Shown piece after piece: positions 7,621 through 16,118 of a stretch of 44,778 nt of DNA. Origin of the DNA: Streptosporangiales bacterium (GTDB taxonomy: Bacteria; Actinomycetota; Actinomycetes; Streptosporangiales; WHST01); NCBI GenBank assembly GCA_009379825.1, contig WHTA01000048.1, forward strand, positions 1 to 44,778. Reading direction: 5' to 3'. Positions within the stretch are counted from its first letter, which is position 1; every line of letters starts with the position of its first letter. A program made the translations under genes and the position numbers. A model generated the notes under the pieces. That model had not been told where the DNA came from. It saw nothing but the letters and a program-made list of their open reading frames with translations, and made no database searches.

Positions 7621-8397
7621 ATGAAACCTTCCCTCGACGGTGTCGACGCGATGACACGAACGTTGCTCCAGGACGAGTTGCTGTGTCTGGCGGACACCAA
7701 GCTGGTGCTTGGCAACTGGTTCGCCGAATGCGTGATGAACGGCAAGTCGCTGCCCGACTTCGCGGCCATGCTCGGCATGTGCACCGCGTCGTACGGCCAG
7801 ACCCGCGCGATCTACCACTACCTCGACACCCTGGACCACTCGTACGGCCATCTCGAACGCGGCCGCGGCCCGGGCGAGATCAGGTCGATGGACCTGCTGG
7901 ACGCGCCACCGCAGAACTGGCAGGACTTCATCGTCTCCATCTGGCTGGCCGAGCAGGCGACCTGGTCGATGGCGTCGGGTTTCCTGCACAACAGGGACAG
8001 GACCGTAGCCGGCGTCGCACGCAAGATCGGTGAGGAGGCGTACTTCCATCTGAAGTACGCGGTCGGCTGGTTGCGCCTGATAGAGGCGTCCGACGTCGAG
8101 AGCGAACGCGCACGCGAGTCGCTGCGGCAGCGCTACCCGCTCGCGCTGCGTTGGTTCGGCCCATACACCGAGGACGATCTCCACACCGCCGGCCTTCGTG
8201 ACGACCCGCTGGTCGACGTCAAGGCCGGCTTCGTGCACGAGGTGAACGACGTCACCAGCTCGCTCGGGGTCTCGACCGACGACCTGCCCGCTGCGTCGTT
8301 CGCGCCCGACTGGCGCACGGACGCACGCCGCACCGGTGAGCTGCCTGCCGGCCTGTTCGAGGTGATCAGGTTCAAGGACGAGGAGCTCGCCCGATGA
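7621..8397 (+). CDS. paaC: PaaC-like structural subunit
   Basis: 258-aa ferritin-like helical protein of the PaaC type, the non-catalytic partner of PaaA. Recognisable segments are LLCLADTKLVLGNWFAECVMNG, WQDFIVSIWLAEQATWSM and KIGEEAYFHLKYAVGWL. It starts one base after the paaB stop; an internal ATG at 7651 is an alternative. Its stop overlaps the next gene (ATGA). Sequence is typical at the core helices and divergent elsewhere, which fits a paralogue of the housekeeping phenylacetate enzyme. Confidence 0.83.
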   Translation: MKPSLDGVDAMTRTLLQDELLCLADTKLVLGNWFAECVMNGKSLPDFAAMLGMCTASYGQTRAIYHYLDTLDHSYGHLERGRGPGEIRSMDLLDAPPQNWQDFIVSIWLAEQATWSMASGFLHNRDRTVAGVARKIGEEAYFHLKYAVGWLRLIEASDVESERARESLRQRYPLALRWFGPYTEDDLHTAGLRDDPLVDVKAGFVHEVNDVTSSLGVSTDDLPAASFAPDWRTDARRTGELPAGLFEVIRFKDEELAR

Positions 8398-8645
8398 CGG
8401 GGCCGACGCGCGACGGAGGGTCCAGGCGGCCACCGGACAGCGAGCTCTTCCCCGTCGATCCCGACTTCGCCGACGTCGTGTGCCCGGACTGTGCCGGTCA
8501 CGACATCGAGGTCGCGTCGTTGTTCGGCAGCACGACCTCGGAGGTGCTGTTCCGGTGCATCTCCTGCCACTCGCTCTTCAACTGGGTGAAGTGGCGTCAC
8601 CAGCTACCACCTGTCCCAGCGCGCCGTGCCGGCGCAACCGCATGA
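8394..8645 (+). CDS. PaaD C-terminal half (zinc ribbon), stand-alone
   Basis: 83-aa protein with two paired cysteines, CPDC and CISC, around the sequence SLFGSTTSEVLFRC. This is the layout of the C-terminal zinc ribbon of PaaD (CPxC...S.FGST.C...C..C). It lacks the DUF59 domain, which is encoded separately at 7024-7335 with paaB and paaC in between. The start overlaps the paaC stop by 4 bp. Inference: the two chains together replace a normal PaaD. A similar but decayed ribbon lies at 32276-32548. Confidence 0.72.
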   Translation: MTGPTRDGGSRRPPDSELFPVDPDFADVVCPDCAGHDIEVASLFGSTTSEVLFRCISCHSLFNWVKWRHQLPPVPARRAGATA

Positions 8646-8655
8646 TGGAGGTTAC

Positions 8656-9450
8656 GTGACCTACGACGAGTACGAGTTCCTCGAGATCAGCCGCCGCGAG
8701 CGGGTGTTGACCATCGCGCTCAACCGGCCGGAGAAGCTCAACGCGATCAACGGCGGGCTGCACGAGGAACTGTCCCGGGTGTTCGACGACCTGAACAGGG
8801 ACAGGGACATCGACGTGGCGATCCTGACCGGCGCCGGCCGTGCGTTCTGCGCCGGCGGCGACGCCGACTGGCTGGACACCCTCATCGAGGACCCGCTCGG
8901 CTGGGAGCAGCTGAGCGAGGAGAACCGCCGCACGATGATGGGCATCCTGGAGTGCCGGCAGCCGATCATCGCGAAGCTGAACGGCACCGCAGCCGGGCTC
9001 GGTGCGACCCTTGCGCTGTTCTGCGACGTGGTCATCGCGTCCGACAAGGCGAAGATCGGTGACCCCCACGTAAAGGTCGGGCTGGTCGCGGGCGACGGCG
9101 GCAGCGCGATCTGGCCGTACCTCATCGGCTACGCCCGCGCCCGCGAGTTCCTCTACACCGGCGAGCTCCTCACGGCGCAGCGGGCGGCGGACATCGGCCT
9201 GATCAACAGGTGTGTGCCCGCAGACGAGCTCGACGCCGAGGTGGACGCATTCGCGGACCAGCTCGCGAACGGTGCGATCCGCGCGATCCAGTGGACGAAG
9301 CAGGCGGTGAACGCGCCGCTGCGGGAGATCGTGGCGCAGAACCTCGAGCTCTCCCTCGCGCTGGAAGCCAAGTCGAACCTCACGGTCGACCACCAAGAGG
9401 GCATCAACGCCCTGCGGGAGAAGCGGCCGGCGAAGTTCGTCGGACGGTAA
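8656..9450 (+). CDS. Crotonase-fold protein (enoyl-CoA hydratase/isomerase family)
   Basis: 264-aa crotonase. GTG 8656 is preceded by GGAGG at 4 nt. Oxyanion-hole segments are present (GAGRAFCAGGDADWL; LNGTAAGLGATLALFCD). The two glutamates of classical hydratases (E144 and E164 of the rat enzyme, 20 residues apart) align with T118 and H138, so simple enoyl-CoA hydration is doubtful. Other crotonase chemistries on CoA thioesters (isomerisation, ring opening, C-C cleavage, dehalogenation) are possible. It sits directly after the epoxidase genes, where PaaG (epoxide-to-oxepin isomerase, also a crotonase) would be expected. Inference: it processes the epoxide or its product. Confidence 0.85.
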   Translation: MTYDEYEFLEISRRERVLTIALNRPEKLNAINGGLHEELSRVFDDLNRDRDIDVAILTGAGRAFCAGGDADWLDTLIEDPLGWEQLSEENRRTMMGILECRQPIIAKLNGTAAGLGATLALFCDVVIASDKAKIGDPHVKVGLVAGDGGSAIWPYLIGYARAREFLYTGELLTAQRAADIGLINRCVPADELDAEVDAFADQLANGAIRAIQWTKQAVNAPLREIVAQNLELSLALEAKSNLTVDHQEGINALREKRPAKFVGR

Positions 9451-9469
9451 GCCCGGGAGGAGGACGCAG

Positions 9470-11029
9470 GTGTCCAACTGGATCTATGAGTTCGAGAACC
9501 AGGTGCACCACCGTGGCCGTGCCGTCGCGATCGTGCACGACGGCCGGTCCTTCACCTACGACGAGCTGAACCGGTCGGCGTCGAGCTTCGCGCACTGGCT
9601 GCGCGAGATCGGAGCCGGCCGGGTTGCCACCTACCTGACGAACTGCTACGAGTTCTACGTCGTGCAGTTCGGCACGGTGAAAGCCGGCGCGGTCAGCGTC
9701 GCGACGAACTACATGTTCGGCGAGGAGACGCTGCGTTACGTATTGCAGGACTCCTCGGCGGACGTCCTCGTGGTGGCGGAGAAGGACCTGGCCGAGGCCA
9801 AGTCGGCGGCCGCCGGCACGAACGTGCGCTACCTGGTCACCCTCGACGGCCCAGGGAACGACCAGGTGACGTCGCTGCGGCAGGTGCTCACCGACTACCC
9901 TGAGCACATCGTGTCGATGCCGAAGGACGACGGCGACCTGTTCAACGTCACCTACACGAGCGGCACGACCGGCACGCCAAAGGGCGTGATGAAGACGCAC
10001 CGCAACATCGGCGCGCACGTGTCGAACCTCGTACATGCGTGGAAGCTGACACCGGAGAGCCGGTGGCTGTGTGCGGGCCCCGTGTACCACACGTCCGGTC
10101 TGGAGTCCTCGTCGTTGCCGGTGCTCGCCGCCGGTGGTTCCGTGATCTCGCTGCGGTGGAAGCCGGACGCGTTCTTCGAGCACGTCGACAGGTACCGGCC
10201 GGACGCCGCGTACATCGCGGGCGCGATGATCGTGGACATCGCCGACTACGAGCATCCGGAGCGGTACGACCTCTCCAGCCTGCGGTTCGTCATCGCCGGC
10301 GGTGCACCGATGCCCGCCCGCGCCTACCAGAAGATCCTCGACCGTTATGAGTTCACCGTGTGCGAGCGGCTGGGCATGACCGAGGCTGGGATCATCTTCG
10401 TCGACCGGGTCGGGCGGCCGGGGTCGTACGAGCCGCGCGACGAGCTGCCGGGTCATCGGATCGGCTCGTGTGGCAGCCCGTTGTACAACCAGACCCAGTT
10501 CAGGCTCGTCGACCCGGTGACCAATGACGTCAGGTCGGTCGGTGAGGGCGAGCTGCAGGTGCGCGGTGACTCGGTCTTCGCCGGTTACCTGAACATGCCG
10601 GAGCGCACGAAGCAGTCGTTCACCGACGACGGCTGGTTCATCAGCGGCGACATCGTACGGATCGAGGACGACCACGTCTGGCACCTCGGCAGGCGCGACG
10701 AGATCATCATCAGCGGCGGCGAGAACGTCAGCCCCCGTTCGGTGGAGAAGGTCGTCGAGTCGCACCCGGCCGTGGTCGAGGCGGTCGCCTTCCCGCTTCC
10801 GCACGAGCGTTGGGGCCAGGAGGTGTGCGTGGCCGTCGTCCTGCAACCGGACGCCACGGTCACTGCCGACGAGCTGCTCGACTTCTGCAAGACCGGCGGT
10901 GGGCTGGCCAAGTACGAGGTGCCGAAGCAGGTGTTCATCACCGACGACCTGCCGAGGACACCGACACAGTCGGTGCCCAGGGCGAAGCTGACGCAGCGGT
11001 ACGCCACCGCGACGAAGGAGCCGGCATGA
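9470..11029 (+). CDS. AMP-forming acyl/aryl-CoA ligase
   Basis: 519-aa ANL-superfamily ligase: carboxylate + ATP + CoA to acyl-CoA. Motifs in order: P-loop NVTYTSGTTGTPKGVMK (about residues 159-175), adenylate-binding ERLGMTEAG, the SGDIVRIEDD motif, the GRRDEIIISGGENVSP hinge, and C-terminal KYEVPKQVF and the Lys region. GTG start after GGGAGGAGGA. It ends in an ATGA overlap with the first ubiD. A fatty/aryl carboxylate substrate is likely; specificity cannot be read with confidence. One of two ligases in the operon. Confidence 0.9.
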   Translation: MSNWIYEFENQVHHRGRAVAIVHDGRSFTYDELNRSASSFAHWLREIGAGRVATYLTNCYEFYVVQFGTVKAGAVSVATNYMFGEETLRYVLQDSSADVLVVAEKDLAEAKSAAAGTNVRYLVTLDGPGNDQVTSLRQVLTDYPEHIVSMPKDDGDLFNVTYTSGTTGTPKGVMKTHRNIGAHVSNLVHAWKLTPESRWLCAGPVYHTSGLESSSLPVLAAGGSVISLRWKPDAFFEHVDRYRPDAAYIAGAMIVDIADYEHPERYDLSSLRFVIAGGAPMPARAYQKILDRYEFTVCERLGMTEAGIIFVDRVGRPGSYEPRDELPGHRIGSCGSPLYNQTQFRLVDPVTNDVRSVGEGELQVRGDSVFAGYLNMPERTKQSFTDDGWFISGDIVRIEDDHVWHLGRRDEIIISGGENVSPRSVEKVVESHPAVVEAVAFPLPHERWGQEVCVAVVLQPDATVTADELLDFCKTGGGLAKYEVPKQVFITDDLPRTPTQSVPRAKLTQRYATATKEPA

Positions 11030-12558
11030 TCGACGTCCGCAGCTTGCGGTCGACCATCGAAGGACTGGCCGCCGCCGGGCGACTCGTACGCACCGACGTG
11101 CCCGTAGATCCCGACGTCCAGTTCGCGGCCGTGCAGAAGCGCATGGACGGCGGCCCGCCGGTCCTGTTCGAACAGGTCAAGGGGTACGACCACGCCAGGT
11201 TCGTGATGAACCTGTTCGCACAGCAGGAGACCATCGACCTGCTGTTCGGTTTCGACGGCGCCACCGTTCGTACAAGCCGGATCGCGGAGGCGATCCGCAA
11301 GCCGCTCGCGCCGCGCACGGTGTCCAGGGACGAGGCGCCCGTCCAGCAGGTGGTGCACACAGAGGATCTCAGGCCGGCCGAGTACGTCGTGCCGATCCGG
11401 CACACCGAGCAGGAGGAGGAAGCCACCTTCGGCAGTGGCGTCACGCTCCTGTCCGGCCGGTTCTTCGGCGGCGGCAACCACATCGGCTACAACCGGCAGA
11501 ACTTCCGCTGGGGCGACACCGGCACCTTCCAGATCGCGCCAGGCAGCCACATGTGGATGGCATCGGCGGAGTTCTACGGCAAGGAACGGCTGCCGCTCAC
11601 CATCAACTTCGGCCTGCCGCCCGCCGTGACGTTGGCCGCAGGAGCCGGTTTCGACTACGTGGTGCTGCCGTACGGCAGCGACGAGCTCGGCGTGGCCGGC
11701 GCACTGCAGGGCGCTCCCGTCGACCTGGTGCCGGCCGTCTCTGTGCCTGACGCGTTCGCCGTGGCGAACGCCGAGTACGTGATCGAGGGCTACCTGGACC
11801 CGACCGACCGTAGATACGAGACCGAGCGGTCGGAGGAGACCAACCAGCAGGGCGAGCATCCGTTCCACCCGGAGTGGGCCGGCTATATGGGCAAGGCGTA
11901 CCGCGCGCCGACCTTCCAGATCACTGCCATCACGCACCGCCAGCTGACCGACCGGCCGATGATCCAGCCGATGATCGTGCACGGCTCGGAGGAGAACAAC
12001 ATCCAGACGAGCGTCCGGACGGCTGCGCTGTACGAGCTGGGCAACCGGATCATGCCTGGACTGGTTGCCGACGTGCACATCCCGTTCGCGATGACCGACT
12101 GGGGCGGTGCGATCTTCCAGATCGACAAGAGGAGCAAGGTCGACGAGGGCTACCAGCGCAACGTGCTGGTGTCCGCGCTGGCCAGCTCGCGCGGCATGCG
12201 CATCGCCATCGCCGTAGACAAGGACATCGACATCTACAGCACCGACGACGTGCTGTGGGCGTTGACCACCCGGGTCGACCCGAACGACGACATGATCGTG
12301 CCCGTGCCGGGTGGCGCCGGCCAGGCGTTCCAGCCGAGCGAGCGGTCCTCGGCCGGCCGCGGCGGCTCGGGCACCGCGTTCGAAGGCGGTCTCGCCATCG
12401 ACGCGACGATCCCGTACGGGACGGCGGACCAGTTCGACCGGCCGAGGTACGCGGTCGACCAGATCGACCTGTCGCACTGGTTCACCGACGACGTGGTGCG
12501 GAAGGTCGAAGAAGAGCAGCGGGGGTGGCTGAAGCTGCTAGCCCAGTCCGGGCAGTAG
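11026..12558 (+). CDS. UbiD-family decarboxylase 1, atypical active-site motif
   Basis: 510-aa UbiD-type protein from ATG 11026. The family uses prenylated FMN to decarboxylate aromatic or alpha,beta-unsaturated acids. Recognisable parts: the prFMN/arginine segment HIGYNRQNF (R157), the central beta domain, and C-terminal IAIAVDKDIDIYSTDDVLWAL. The family motif E-G-P-F/Y-G-E, holding both catalytic glutamates, reads EHPFHPE here (E277 and E283), one residue longer. The preceding loop is extended (RRYETERSEETNQQG). Activity may be altered. It is coupled to the upstream ligase by a 4-bp overlap and lies 34 bp before the next ligase. No UbiX is in the window. Confidence 0.85.
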   Translation: MIDVRSLRSTIEGLAAAGRLVRTDVPVDPDVQFAAVQKRMDGGPPVLFEQVKGYDHARFVMNLFAQQETIDLLFGFDGATVRTSRIAEAIRKPLAPRTVSRDEAPVQQVVHTEDLRPAEYVVPIRHTEQEEEATFGSGVTLLSGRFFGGGNHIGYNRQNFRWGDTGTFQIAPGSHMWMASAEFYGKERLPLTINFGLPPAVTLAAGAGFDYVVLPYGSDELGVAGALQGAPVDLVPAVSVPDAFAVANAEYVIEGYLDPTDRRYETERSEETNQQGEHPFHPEWAGYMGKAYRAPTFQITAITHRQLTDRPMIQPMIVHGSEENNIQTSVRTAALYELGNRIMPGLVADVHIPFAMTDWGGAIFQIDKRSKVDEGYQRNVLVSALASSRGMRIAIAVDKDIDIYSTDDVLWALTTRVDPNDDMIVPVPGGAGQAFQPSERSSAGRGGSGTAFEGGLAIDATIPYGTADQFDRPRYAVDQIDLSHWFTDDVVRKVEEEQRGWLKLLAQSGQ

Positions 12559-12592
12559 TGACCTACAAGACCGGTCCTACGCAGGAGCGACG

Positions 12593-14239
12593 ATGACAGA
12601 GACGTTCTCGCGGCTTGCGGAGTCAGGAACCGCGTACTCGTCCGAGTGGTACGAGTGGCGAGACCCGGAGATTCCTGCTCAGCTGAGCCCTACCTGGTAC
12701 TTGCTCGACAAGCACCTGGAGACCGATCGCGCCGACAAGGCGGCCCTGGTCGCCGACGGTGTGCCGTACACCTACCGGGAGCTGGCCGCTCTCGTCGAGC
12801 GGGTGACAGCGGGGCTCGCCGAGCTCGGTGTGGCACCCGGCTGCCGGCTGCTCATGGTCGGCACCGACAGCGTGGAGTACGTCGCGCTGTGGCTCGCCTG
12901 CGTGCGCGCCGGCGTGATCCCCGTGGTCGTGTCCGACCAGGTGAAGCCAGGGCAGCTCGCGTACTACCTGCTGGACGTGGAACCGGCGGTGCTGTACGTC
13001 GACGCGGCACACCTGACGAAGCTCGGTGAGGCAGTGGGCGAGGTCGGCCACGCGCCACCTACGGTCGTCGTCCGCGGCGACGCCACCGCGGCCGGCAGCG
13101 AGCTTGCGGCCGCAAGGGTCGAGCCGATGCAGCGGCTGACCGACTGTGCGGCGCAGCCACCGGCGCCGGTGTCACTGCACGCCAACGACATCGCGTACAT
13201 GCTGTACTCGGGCAGCACCACCGGACCGGCGAAGGGCGTCACCCACTTGGCGCACGACTTCCTGCTCGTCCCCGAGCGCCAGGGGGCGTACTGGGAGTAC
13301 ACCGAGTCGGACGTGGTGCATGCGACGTCGAAGAAGTTCTTCACGCACGGGCTGTGGCCAGGTGTGCTGATCCCGCTGTACTGGGGGAGCACGGCGGTGG
13401 TCAGCAGCGACGTGCCGAGCGGTGAGTCGGTCGTCGAGATCGTGGAGAAGCACCGGCCGACCAAGCTGATCACCGTGCCGACGACGGTCAAGGCGATCCT
13501 GCGCTACGCGGACGAGTCGGGGCGCCGGCCGGACTTCTCGAGTGTCGGTCTGGTGGTCACTGCCTCCGAGCAGGTGCCGACCGAGATCGCCGTACGCTTC
13601 GACGAGCTGTTCGGCCTGGAGCTGATGGACTCGATCGGTTCGTCCGAGGTCACCTACGAGTGGATCGCCAACAGGCAGCGCGACTACCGGCGCGGCACGC
13701 TCGGCCGGCCGGTCTTCGGTTACGAGATCAAGCTGGTCGGCGCCGACGGCGACGAGGTGACCGAGGCCGGTGTGGAAGGGGAGGCATGGGTGCGCAGCAA
13801 CACCGCCTGTCTCTTCTACTGGCGGAAGTTCGACGCGTCGCGGAATACGTTCGTGGGCCCGTGGACTCGTACCGGCGACATGCTGAAGCTCACCGAGGAC
13901 GGCTACTTCCAGTTCGTCGGCAGGCGGGACGACCTGTTCAAGGTGAGCGGCATGTGGGTGTCGCCGCTCGAGGTGGAGGGCGCGATCGCCACCAGCCCGG
14001 TGGTGCATGAGGTTGCGGTCGTCGGCGCACCGGACGACAACGGCCTCACGAAGCCCGTCGCGTTCGTCGTGTTGCGCGGCGGTGAGGATCCGACCGACGA
14101 GCTCGCCGACGACCTGCGGACCAGGGTGCGCAAGGTCGGCGGCTACAAGGTGCCGAGCGTCGTGAGGTTCGTGGATGCGCTACCGCGTACCCCGTTGATG
14201 AAGATCAACAGAAGGGCACTGCGCGAGCTCGACTCTTGA
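12593..14239 (+). CDS. Benzoate-CoA-ligase-like AMP-forming ligase
   Basis: 548-aa ligase of the benzoate-CoA ligase group: WYLLDKHLE near the N-terminus, P-loop YMLYSGSTTGPAKGVTH, the KKFFTHGLWPG segment typical of benzoate/aminobenzoate ligases, GSSEVTY, TRTGDML, FKVSGMWVSPLEVE and the C-terminal PLMKINRRALREL lysine. It activates an aromatic acid as AMP-ester then CoA thioester. Last gene of the tetR operon. The pairing with UbiD enzymes suggests sequential CoA activation and decarboxylation of a ring acid. Confidence 0.88.
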   Translation: MTETFSRLAESGTAYSSEWYEWRDPEIPAQLSPTWYLLDKHLETDRADKAALVADGVPYTYRELAALVERVTAGLAELGVAPGCRLLMVGTDSVEYVALWLACVRAGVIPVVVSDQVKPGQLAYYLLDVEPAVLYVDAAHLTKLGEAVGEVGHAPPTVVVRGDATAAGSELAAARVEPMQRLTDCAAQPPAPVSLHANDIAYMLYSGSTTGPAKGVTHLAHDFLLVPERQGAYWEYTESDVVHATSKKFFTHGLWPGVLIPLYWGSTAVVSSDVPSGESVVEIVEKHRPTKLITVPTTVKAILRYADESGRRPDFSSVGLVVTASEQVPTEIAVRFDELFGLELMDSIGSSEVTYEWIANRQRDYRRGTLGRPVFGYEIKLVGADGDEVTEAGVEGEAWVRSNTACLFYWRKFDASRNTFVGPWTRTGDMLKLTEDGYFQFVGRRDDLFKVSGMWVSPLEVEGAIATSPVVHEVAVVGAPDDNGLTKPVAFVVLRGGEDPTDELADDLRTRVRKVGGYKVPSVVRFVDALPRTPLMKINRRALRELDS

Positions 14240-14273
14240 CGGCGGTAGGCGACAAAAGTACTTTACAAAAGTC
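14234..14273 (+). promoter_or_regulatory. Promoter of ubiD 2 with shared AAAGTACTTT element
   Basis: TTGACG (14234-14239), exactly 17 nt, then TACTTT (14257-14262). The -10 box lies in the palindrome AAAGTACTTT, followed by a third half-site AAAGT. The 22 bases 14252-14273, beginning AAAAGTACTTTACAAAAGTC, are identical to 15831-15852, and CTCTTGACGG upstream is also repeated at the same distance. Transcription should start near 14269. Confidence 0.7.
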
Positions 14274-14303
14274 ATATATCTCCTCGGTGCACGTCCCGCC
14301 GTA

Positions 14304-14313
14304 GTGTCGACAC
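14304..14313. promoter_or_regulatory. GTGTCGACAC palindrome in the ubiD 2 leader
   Basis: Perfect 10-bp palindrome immediately before the AAAGGAG ribosome site of ubiD 2. The same core recurs at 3829, 5385, 15989 and 22980. Candidate operator; the regulator is not known. Confidence 0.35.
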
Positions 14314-14324
14314 AAAGGAGCGCG

Positions 14325-15770
14325 ATGGAGGACCTGAGGGCCTGGCTCGAGCACATGCGATCGCGCGACCTCGTGCGTGACGTACGCGGTGCGGATCCGC
14401 ATCTCGAGGTCGGTGCGATCACGGACCTCAACGTCAAGCGCAACAAGCACGTCCTGCTCTTCGACGAGATAGCGGGCTACGACAAGGGATTCCGGATCCT
14501 GACCGGGTCCATGCTCGATGCGCAGCGGGTCAGTCATTCGCTCGGGTGTGCGACGGGTTCGGACGCGCAGGCGCTCGTCCGTGAGCTGCGGTCGCGGCTG
14601 CGGCACCCCCGGGCGACCGGCGTGGTCGACCGTGCGGTGGCGACGAAGGACGTCCCGCTCTTCGAGAACCAGCGCTCGGGCAGCGAGGTGGACCTCACCA
14701 AGCTACCCGCGCCGCTGTGGCACGAGCTGGACGGCGGCCGCTACCTGGGCACCTTCGACGCGGTGGTGACGCGGGACCCGGATACCGATTGGGTCAATGT
14801 CGGCACCTACCGGATGATGCTCTACGACTCGCGCCGGGTCTGCCTGTTCGTGAATGCCAGCCACCACGCCAGGCTGCACATGGAGAAGTACTGGAAACGC
14901 GGCGAGCGCGTGCCGGTAGCGGTCTCGCTCGGCCACCACCCGGCGCTGTCCGCACTCGGCGGCATGGAGCTACCGACGGGCATCTCCGAGTACGACGTCC
15001 TCGACGAGCTACGAGGTGACGTCAAGCTGGTGGAGGCGCCGGTGACCAAGTTGCCGGTGCCTGCCGGCAGCGAGCTCGTCATCGAGGGCTACCTCACCGA
15101 GGAGACCGTGGCGGAAGGCCCGTACGGCGAGTTCCTCGGCTACTACGCCGGCGGCATGATGCAGACGCCGACCATCGAGGTGGAGGGGCTCTACTACCGC
15201 AACGATCCGATCATCCTCGGCACGTGCGCGGGAATCCCGCCGTACGACTACTCCTACTTCCGTTGCCCGATGCGTTCGGCGATGATCTGGGACGCGCTCG
15301 AGGAGGCCGGCATACCCGGGGTGACAGGCGTCTGGTGCCACGAGGCCGGCTACACCCGCGCACTCAACGTCGTGTCCGTCGAGCAGGCGTACCTCGGTCA
15401 CGCACAACAGGCCGGCATGGTCGCCTCGCAGGCTCGCGACGGGGCGTTCGGCGGCAAGTACACGATCGTCGTGGATTCCGACATCGACCCGAGCAACCTC
15501 GAAGAGGTGATGTGGGTCGTCTGTACCCGTACGGACCCGGCTGAGTCGATCGAGTTCGTGAAGCACTCGTGGGGCATGGCGCTCGACCCGATGGTCGTAC
15601 GCGGCCCCGACGACGCTCTCAACGAGCTACCGATGTCGCGTGCGGTGATCACGGCATGCCAGCCGTTCAAGCGCCGCCAACGCGGTGAGTTCCCCGCCGT
15701 GGTCACCGTGCCCACGGCAGTGGCCGAGCAGGTGACGAGCAGATACCCCGAGGTGCTCGGGCAGAGCTGA
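14325..15770 (+). CDS. UbiD-family decarboxylase 2
   Basis: 481-aa UbiD-type prFMN-dependent decarboxylase. ATG 14325 follows AAAGGAG at 4 nt. Catalytic features look complete: VNVGTYRMM with R163, and EGPYGEFLGYY with E264 and E269. Further family landmarks are ELVIEGYLTEE and the C-terminal VDSDIDPSNLEEVMWV. It has its own promoter and appears to form a single-gene unit between the tetR operon and the ABC operon. Of the three paralogues this one best fits an active decarboxylase (or carboxylase). Substrate unknown; aromatic or heteroaromatic acids are usual for the family. Confidence 0.9.
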   Translation: MEDLRAWLEHMRSRDLVRDVRGADPHLEVGAITDLNVKRNKHVLLFDEIAGYDKGFRILTGSMLDAQRVSHSLGCATGSDAQALVRELRSRLRHPRATGVVDRAVATKDVPLFENQRSGSEVDLTKLPAPLWHELDGGRYLGTFDAVVTRDPDTDWVNVGTYRMMLYDSRRVCLFVNASHHARLHMEKYWKRGERVPVAVSLGHHPALSALGGMELPTGISEYDVLDELRGDVKLVEAPVTKLPVPAGSELVIEGYLTEETVAEGPYGEFLGYYAGGMMQTPTIEVEGLYYRNDPIILGTCAGIPPYDYSYFRCPMRSAMIWDALEEAGIPGVTGVWCHEAGYTRALNVVSVEQAYLGHAQQAGMVASQARDGAFGGKYTIVVDSDIDPSNLEEVMWVVCTRTDPAESIEFVKHSWGMALDPMVVRGPDDALNELPMSRAVITACQPFKRRQRGEFPAVVTVPTAVAEQVTSRYPEVLGQS

Positions 15771-15812
15771 GCATCGGCGCCCGATGAGTGTCGACGTCCC
15801 GTCGCGGACCTC

Positions 15813-15852
15813 TTGACGGGAGCACGTGATAAAAGTACTTTACAAAAGTCAT
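15813..15852 (+). promoter_or_regulatory. Promoter P1 of the ABC/ubiD 3 operon (copy of the ubiD 2 promoter)
   Basis: TTGACG (15813-15818), 17 nt, TACTTT (15836-15841). The 22-bp block 15831-15852 is identical to 14252-14273 while the spacer differs. This selective conservation supports an operator overlapping the -10 box. The 15771-16118 gap otherwise holds P2 and one doubtful small open frame. Confidence 0.7.
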
Positions 15853-15988
15853 TGACTTGAGTAGTTGGAATACCGAGCGAGCCGCACCGTGCAGGAGGCT
15901 ATGCCCTGTGGTTCGCTGGCTCGACGTGCACTACGCAGGTGGCCAGATGATGATGACTTTTACTCCCGGGATCCTGCATTCTGGCAAA

Positions 15989-16040
15989 GTGTCGACACCC
16001 TTGTCGGCGCCGTCCATGACACGTACTATCCGGTCAGTAT
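15989..16040 (+). promoter_or_regulatory. Promoter P2 of the ABC operon with TetR-type operator
   Basis: GTGTCGACAC (15989-15998) abuts TTGTCG (16001-16006), then 17 nt, then TACTAT (16024-16029). GTACTATCCGGTCAGTAT (16023-16040) matches the tetR operator at 5337-5354 in 16 of 18 positions. The predicted start is near 16036, giving a leader of about 80 nt. This links the importer operon to the TetR regulator. Confidence 0.6.
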
Positions 16041-16118
16041 CTTGAATGAGTACCTGGCGGATCCGATGAACGCGGTCGGCACGTGCGGGTGCCCCGCCGA
16101 TCCAACGAGGGGTTGATG

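Noticed and set aside
6066-8645. Benzoyl-CoA epoxidase (BoxAB) or a plain phenylacetate locus
   Set aside because: The set is PaaABC plus DUF59, not BoxB; and the diagnostic phenylacetate pathway genes are absent.
9404-12477. Long antisense open frames (480 and 630 codons) opposite the ligase and ubiD 1
   Set aside because: Typical GC-rich shadows; the plus-strand products carry complete family motifs.
15901-16116. 71-codon open frame with GGAGG before its ATG and a stop overlapping the binding-protein start
   Set aside because: Attractive ribosome site and coupling, but it spans promoter P2 and the TetR-type operator, whose repeat at 5337 explains the conservation; no recognisable family.
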